57,789 nucleotides of DNA from a virus, in the IMG/VR virus record IMGVR_UViG_3300044617_001276, positions 1 through 57,789 of that record; one strand, given 5' to 3'. Within the stretch, counting starts at the first letter, position 1, and the number at the start of each line of letters is the position of its first letter. The notes below the pieces were generated by a model. It made no database searches, was not told the origin of the DNA, and saw nothing but the letters and a program-made list of their open reading frames with translations. A program made the translations under genes and the position numbers. Below, piece by piece: positions 54,294-57,789 of the stretch.

Positions 54294-56140
54294 CCGAGCA
54301 CCGTCCTGTCGCCTGTGTCTAGATGGCCGATGATCTGACCCATCTGATAATCACCATAAACCGAGTTGCTTTCGAACCGCACGCGCAATTCGCGGCGTTG
54401 TTCTTTCAACATCACAATTTGTTCGTACGGTTTGTCAGCCGCAGCGCTGGCAGGGAACTCAAAGTCGGTGCTGAAAACTTCCGGCGCGCGAGCGTTTGCA
54501 CGCCCAGTGATCCTCACCGTCATCGGGCCATTTTGCACGAAATCTGGTTCGATGGCAACGATGCGCAGATATTCATTACGTCCTTGCGGCAATGAGGAAA
54601 GGTCTGCTGTTTCAAAGTAACTTTGGATCGGCCGAATGTTCGAACCGTCATATTCGTCAGTCAGCTGCTCTTGGATCCAAATCTTGTAACCATCGCCATC
54701 GTCCACAACGCCGGACAAAATCGGCGCGGCGAACGCATTGCTGAACTGGCCTGCGGAACGACCGAAATTAGGCAACTCGGTGTCGTACCAACAATTTTCG
54801 CGCAAATTATAAATTACAGCGTGGGTGCATTCAGTCGCGTCGCCGCGTGGATAGCACCACCAAATTTCGCCATAACGCGGCACTTTGAATGCGAACACTT
54901 TGTTCTTTTGATTTTGATTGATGCCGTCGAAAAAATAGTTGAGGTTCATCTGGTTCGGCACTTCACGCACCACACCATTGAACATCAAGAAGCGGTCAAC
55001 GCCGCACCAGAAAAACACGCCGTCGTAATCAATCACGCATTGCGGCGAAATGATCGAGGTGTCGGTAGCAATCACGTCGAACTGGAACACGGTCGCGCCG
55101 CCAGTGAACGTAGCGCGAATGACCGCGTCATAAGCCCAAAAGATTCCTGCCGGGGCGCTGCCGGAGCCTGCGCGCAGCGGCAACCCTTTGACGATCTTTT
55201 GGCCCCAAGGCCGCGCGATGCCTGCGCCGCCTGCGAGGTCAGTCAAGTTCGTCGGCTCACCCGCTTTGGACCAACCGATTATCCCGTCGGTGCCATAATA
55301 AAACAAATAAGGATGCAAGGAAACGATGCCGCCGGTGACGTTGGCGTCAGGCGGCAAAGAAACGCTCACCAGCGGCGCGGTGCCAAGAACGTCACCGAAA
55401 AATATTTGACCGCCGGTGTCGTTGCAAATGCATTCCAAATTTGGCGAAACGTGAGCCAAGATGTAATTTTGATTGCTGGACGAATCGTATTGATAATCGA
55501 ACATCCACAAATTGTCGACTGACCCAGCCAATGCAAACGACCCACCCGCCATGTCCGTATTGGTGGCAGTTATCGTGGTCGTGGTGACGGCAACCGTGTA
55601 ACCGTTCGGGTCAGAACCAACGCTCACGTCAGCTTCAATCGTGATCACTGCACCGACGTTGCTGGCTGTGTAACCGTGCGTGCCGGTGCCTGTGTTGATG
55701 TCGGTGACAACGTCAGCCGCTGTGGTGGACAAATCTGTGTTGAACGCAACCGCGCCGGTGAGGATAGAAACGCCATCAATCGTGATGTCGTCCACGGAAC
55801 CAGACGCGCCGCCAGTCAACGTCACCGTGCAACTGGACGCGACCGCCACAGGCGTCCTGTCGCTGATTACAGAACTGTTGAGTGTGCTGTCGATCGTGAA
55901 CCGCTCAAGATAATTCGCGCTACCAGAATGGCAATAAACGAATCCTTGCTGTGTGAAGTTAGACAACCCACGGCTGATTTCAGTCAAATATTTTTGGGTC
56001 GAGCGATAGCCGCCCATCTTGCGCGGCAATCCGCGCTGCCAACGCACCCATTGTCCGTCGACGTAGAAGTCGCCTTCATACTTCGTTCCATCCCGCTTTA
56101 TTCCAGGATTGGATTTGAGGACGATGGTTGTTTCAGGCAT
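54290..56140 (-). CDS. P22 gp10-like DNA-stabilisation/tail hub protein
   Basis: 616 residues. The start (PGIKRDGTKYEGDFYVDGQW, VRWQRGLPRKMGGY) and the centre (DYDGVFFWCGVDRFLMFNGV, GEIWWCYPRGDATECTHAVI, YNLRENCWYDTELPNFGRSA) follow P22 gp10-type proteins, which plug the head after packaging and form the tail hub, likely as a beta propeller. Residues of about 100-195 are an inserted Gly/Thr domain (TLTGGASGSVDDITIDGVSI, ITIEADVSVGSDPNG) found in other phage structural proteins. TGATG couples it to the fibre gene. Confidence 0.72.
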   Translation of the reverse strand: MPETTIVLKSNPGIKRDGTKYEGDFYVDGQWVRWQRGLPRKMGGYRSTQKYLTEISRGLSNFTQQGFVYCHSGSANYLERFTIDSTLNSSVISDRTPVAVASSCTVTLTGGASGSVDDITIDGVSILTGAVAFNTDLSTTAADVVTDINTGTGTHGYTASNVGAVITIEADVSVGSDPNGYTVAVTTTTITATNTDMAGGSFALAGSVDNLWMFDYQYDSSSNQNYILAHVSPNLECICNDTGGQIFFGDVLGTAPLVSVSLPPDANVTGGIVSLHPYLFYYGTDGIIGWSKAGEPTNLTDLAGGAGIARPWGQKIVKGLPLRAGSGSAPAGIFWAYDAVIRATFTGGATVFQFDVIATDTSIISPQCVIDYDGVFFWCGVDRFLMFNGVVREVPNQMNLNYFFDGINQNQKNKVFAFKVPRYGEIWWCYPRGDATECTHAVIYNLRENCWYDTELPNFGRSAGQFSNAFAAPILSGVVDDGDGYKIWIQEQLTDEYDGSNIRPIQSYFETADLSSLPQGRNEYLRIVAIEPDFVQNGPMTVRITGRANARAPEVFSTDFEFPASAAADKPYEQIVMLKEQRRELRVRFESNSVYGDYQMGQIIGHLDTGDRTVLG

Positions 56141-57339
56141 CAGAATGTCCCGCCATCAACAACACCCGCAGGCGCGACGCCCAACGCCGCCCATGCAGCG
56201 GCTTGGTCAACTGCCGTGAACAACGCGATGCCCGTGGAAGTGCCGCCCAAATTAATCCTCGCGCCGCTGGCGGTTGTTGCACTTGTGCCGCCTTCTGCGA
56301 TCGTCAATGGCACGGAAATGCCTTGTGTGGTGGCATTCAAAACATCCGTGCCATCGCAATAAAGGATGACACGCTCGCCTTGTCCGACATTGAATCCTGT
56401 GCCGCCGCCGGAAGGGTCGATCGTTAACGTATACGCCCCGGTCGTTTGGTTGTCTACCCAATACTGTTGCACCGTCGCAGGAACAACAACCGTTCGGTTG
56501 CCGGTCAGCGCCCCCGTGAAACGGTAAGCGATTCTGTTGAGTTCTGACCCGGTGAGCGTATAAGTTCCTGTGCCGGGGATGTTGATGACCGTGTAATCGA
56601 ACGCGAATACGGCAGACTGACCGAAACCGATTGTGTAGAAATTGGAGCCGTCAGACGCGATGATCGCGCTGTCACCCGGCTGGAAACTCAAGGAAACAGC
56701 GCCGTTGATCGTGATCAACCCCGGCGGGTCAGCGAGCACCGCGCCGGAGCCGCTGTTGCGCAAATACATGAACCAGTTGTCGCCGACAGCCGTAGCGTCT
56801 GGCAACGTCAATGTGCCGCCTGCACCCGTCCAATTGTACATCTTGGCCCGGTCGTTGACGCCTGCGGTGTAATTCGCATTGAATGCGGTGACAGGGACAG
56901 ATTGGCTCAACAACGTGCCGACAGCGACGATGCCTGTGCCAGCGAGCGAGCTCGCATTGACTTGGCTGGTTGCCGCGCCATACTGCAATGACCGCCAAGT
57001 GCCTGCGGCGGTCGTGTTGTTGGCGAGATAAACCTGCCACAACTCTCCAGCGGCAATCGTTACAACTTGTGTGCCAGTTGCGTTGCGAACCGTGACAGTG
57101 TTCGCGCCGCGATTGTTGAAAAGGATCGTGTTGCCGGTGCCTGTTTTGTTGGCTTCTGGCAAATAGATGCTCAGCCCTGCGTCAGCTGTCACATCGATGA
57201 TGCGGGTGGCAAGATTTTCATTGGTGGAAGTTTCTTCCGGCCAAGAAAGATAAACGCTCGTGGTCAGCGTGAGCGAGCTATAACTTATCTCGCTAGGATA
57301 AATGTTCGCGCCGCCGAATACGTCGGTATAGATGGTCAT
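56140..57339 (-). CDS. Fibre-like structural protein of connector cluster (399 aa)
   Basis: A beta-rich protein with repeated small modules: LSIYLPEANKTGTGNTILFN, TLPDATAVGDNWFMYLRNSG, and VNIPGTGTYTLTGSELNRIA-like strands. Each has the form of fibre/tailspike attachment modules in environmental podoviruses. The last part, PLTIAEGGTSATTASGARIN LGG-type, ends VDGGTF, which resembles the end of the 902-aa fibre. It is coupled to both the adaptor and the gp10-like gene, so it likely attaches at the connector. Confidence 0.68.
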   Translation of the reverse strand: MTIYTDVFGGANIYPSEISYSSLTLTTSVYLSWPEETSTNENLATRIIDVTADAGLSIYLPEANKTGTGNTILFNNRGANTVTVRNATGTQVVTIAAGELWQVYLANNTTAAGTWRSLQYGAATSQVNASSLAGTGIVAVGTLLSQSVPVTAFNANYTAGVNDRAKMYNWTGAGGTLTLPDATAVGDNWFMYLRNSGSGAVLADPPGLITINGAVSLSFQPGDSAIIASDGSNFYTIGFGQSAVFAFDYTVINIPGTGTYTLTGSELNRIAYRFTGALTGNRTVVVPATVQQYWVDNQTTGAYTLTIDPSGGGTGFNVGQGERVILYCDGTDVLNATTQGISVPLTIAEGGTSATTASGARINLGGTSTGIALFTAVDQAAAWAALGVAPAGVVDGGTF

Positions 57340-57789
57340 TACGCTTCACTCCTGTTCGCGGTGCGATCCATGATGCGCTTCAAATCTTCGCCGCTCAGAG
57401 CTTGCGCCGCACGATCATACATAGCTTGCCACGTTTGGATGCGCTCGTCTTTTTTCAAGAATGGCGCGGCTTCCAGCAACGTGGCATAAAGCAACAAGTC
57501 AGGCGCGTATTCCGTGAGCCAGTTGGTTTGGAAATCTTCACCCAAGAATCTTGGCTGCTCGTAATACAAGATTTCCCACGTTTGCGCGGCGTCAGGCGTC
57601 GGAGCGATTATCCAATGTTGATAATCATAGTCGGCATAAAACTCTGGTGTGTCGGTTTGCGACTCATCAGGCCAGTAATTGCGGATGTATTCGTAAGAGC
57701 GCGCGAACAGCGGCGCGTTGTCGACCGTCATGCTTACGGTGTCGCGCCAGCGGTCTGGCTTGAGATAAACGGCTACCCCGACTTGCAGC
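57339..57789 (-). CDS. Head-tail adaptor protein, C-terminal part (split by window ends)
   Basis: This is the remainder of the adaptor gene that starts at 207 and runs off position 1. Across the junction the protein reads TPLQVGVAVYLKPDRWRDTV and then continues to a TAA stop at 57339. The internal ATG at 57731 is not the true start. The C-terminal part is rich in aromatic and acidic residues (YEYIRNYWPDES, YYEQPRFL) and ends in a helical segment. The stop overlaps the ATG of the next gene as TAATG, so the two are translationally coupled. A role as a head-tail adaptor is inferred from context and typical length. Confidence 0.7.
   Translation of the reverse strand, partial: LQVGVAVYLKPDRWRDTVSMTVDNAPLFARSYEYIRNYWPDESQTDTPEFYADYDYQHWIIAPTPDAAQTWEILYYEQPRFLGEDFQTNWLTEYAPDLLLYATLLEAAPFLKKDERIQTWQAMYDRAAQALSGEDLKRIMDRTANRSEA
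57765..57789. repeat. Terminal overlap, right copy
   Basis: Right-hand copy of the 25-base end overlap, differing from positions 1-25 only at 57774. Removing it gives a unit genome of about 57,764 bases. Confidence 0.9.

Noticed and set aside
1-57789. Prophage signs: integrase, repressor, att sites
   Set aside because: No tyrosine or serine recombinase, CI-like repressor or tRNA-like att site was found; the direct end repeat is an assembly overlap.
1-57789. tRNA or other structured RNA genes
   Set aside because: No cloverleaf with a T-loop GTTCRA motif outside coding regions was seen by eye; a tool scan could still find one.

Overview
The window is a complete or near-complete genome of a tailed DNA bacteriophage, most likely a short-tailed podovirus-like phage of an aquatic Gram-negative bacterium. 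The first 25 bases recur at the last 25 with one mismatch, and one head-tail adaptor gene is split by the window ends and reads in frame across them, so the sequence is circular or circularly permuted and was cut open inside that gene. The podovirus-like layout is inferred from P22-type portal, gp4-like and gp10-like connector proteins, several large ejection-type proteins, and the absence of a recognisable tape measure, sheath or tail tube. I saw no integrase, repressor or phage RNA polymerase, so the phage is probably lytic and transcribed by host RNA polymerase. A phage lipoprotein with a lipobox suggests a Gram-negative host.

There are three transcription blocks. (1) Leftward, 30.57 to 26.63 kb: a small replication operon (zinc-finger primase-like protein, several small proteins, SF3-type helicase). 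(2) Rightward, 30.76 to 45.66 kb: the early and metabolic block. It holds small DNA-binding proteins, a DUF932 protein, a flavoprotein, an NrdR-like zinc-ribbon protein, ThyX, a DenV-type pyrimidine-dimer glycosylase, a HAD phosphatase, a DUF6378-like protein, a short-chain dehydrogenase, a lipoprotein, a VOC-fold protein, a DnaQ-type exonuclease, a C-family (DnaE-like) DNA polymerase, a PD-(D/E)XK nuclease, a SNF2-type helicase and a probable ssDNA-binding protein. (3) Leftward, 26.32 kb down to 1 and across the junction from 57.79 to 45.72 kb: the late block. In order it holds a GIY-YIG nuclease, the terminase subunits, a polyvalent-like protein, portal, a GroES-like co-chaperonin, scaffold, major capsid protein, structural proteins, tail fibres, three tandem seven-repeat probable receptor-binding proteins, a glycosyltransferase-methyltransferase fusion, a lysis pair, connector proteins, a GNAT acetyltransferase and ejection proteins. 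Blocks 2 and 3 converge on a hairpin-plus-T terminator at 45.65 kb.

Genes are tightly packed, with many ATGA, TGATG or TAATG overlaps. Six promoter-like sequences share the form TTGCC(G/T) or TTGTCA, 17 to 18 bases, then CATAAT or GATAAT, and they sit at the heads of plausible transcription units. An extended ribosome-binding sequence, AGAAAGGA preceded by CT(C/T) or similar, recurs before most rightward genes that are not translationally coupled. The two regulatory regions (26.3-26.6 kb and 30.57-30.76 kb) share an exact 16-base repeat and carry dyad sequences built on CTCGGG/CCCGAG.

The most unusual features are the AT-rich triplicated seven-repeat proteins, the glycosyltransferase-methyltransferase fusion, the apparently leaderless GIY-YIG gene at the head of the packaging operon, the C-family polymerase with lost PHP histidines, the flavoprotein/SDR/VOC group, and the recurrent GYAxGG motif in several virion proteins. 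All functions are read from sequence motifs only; no database search was possible.
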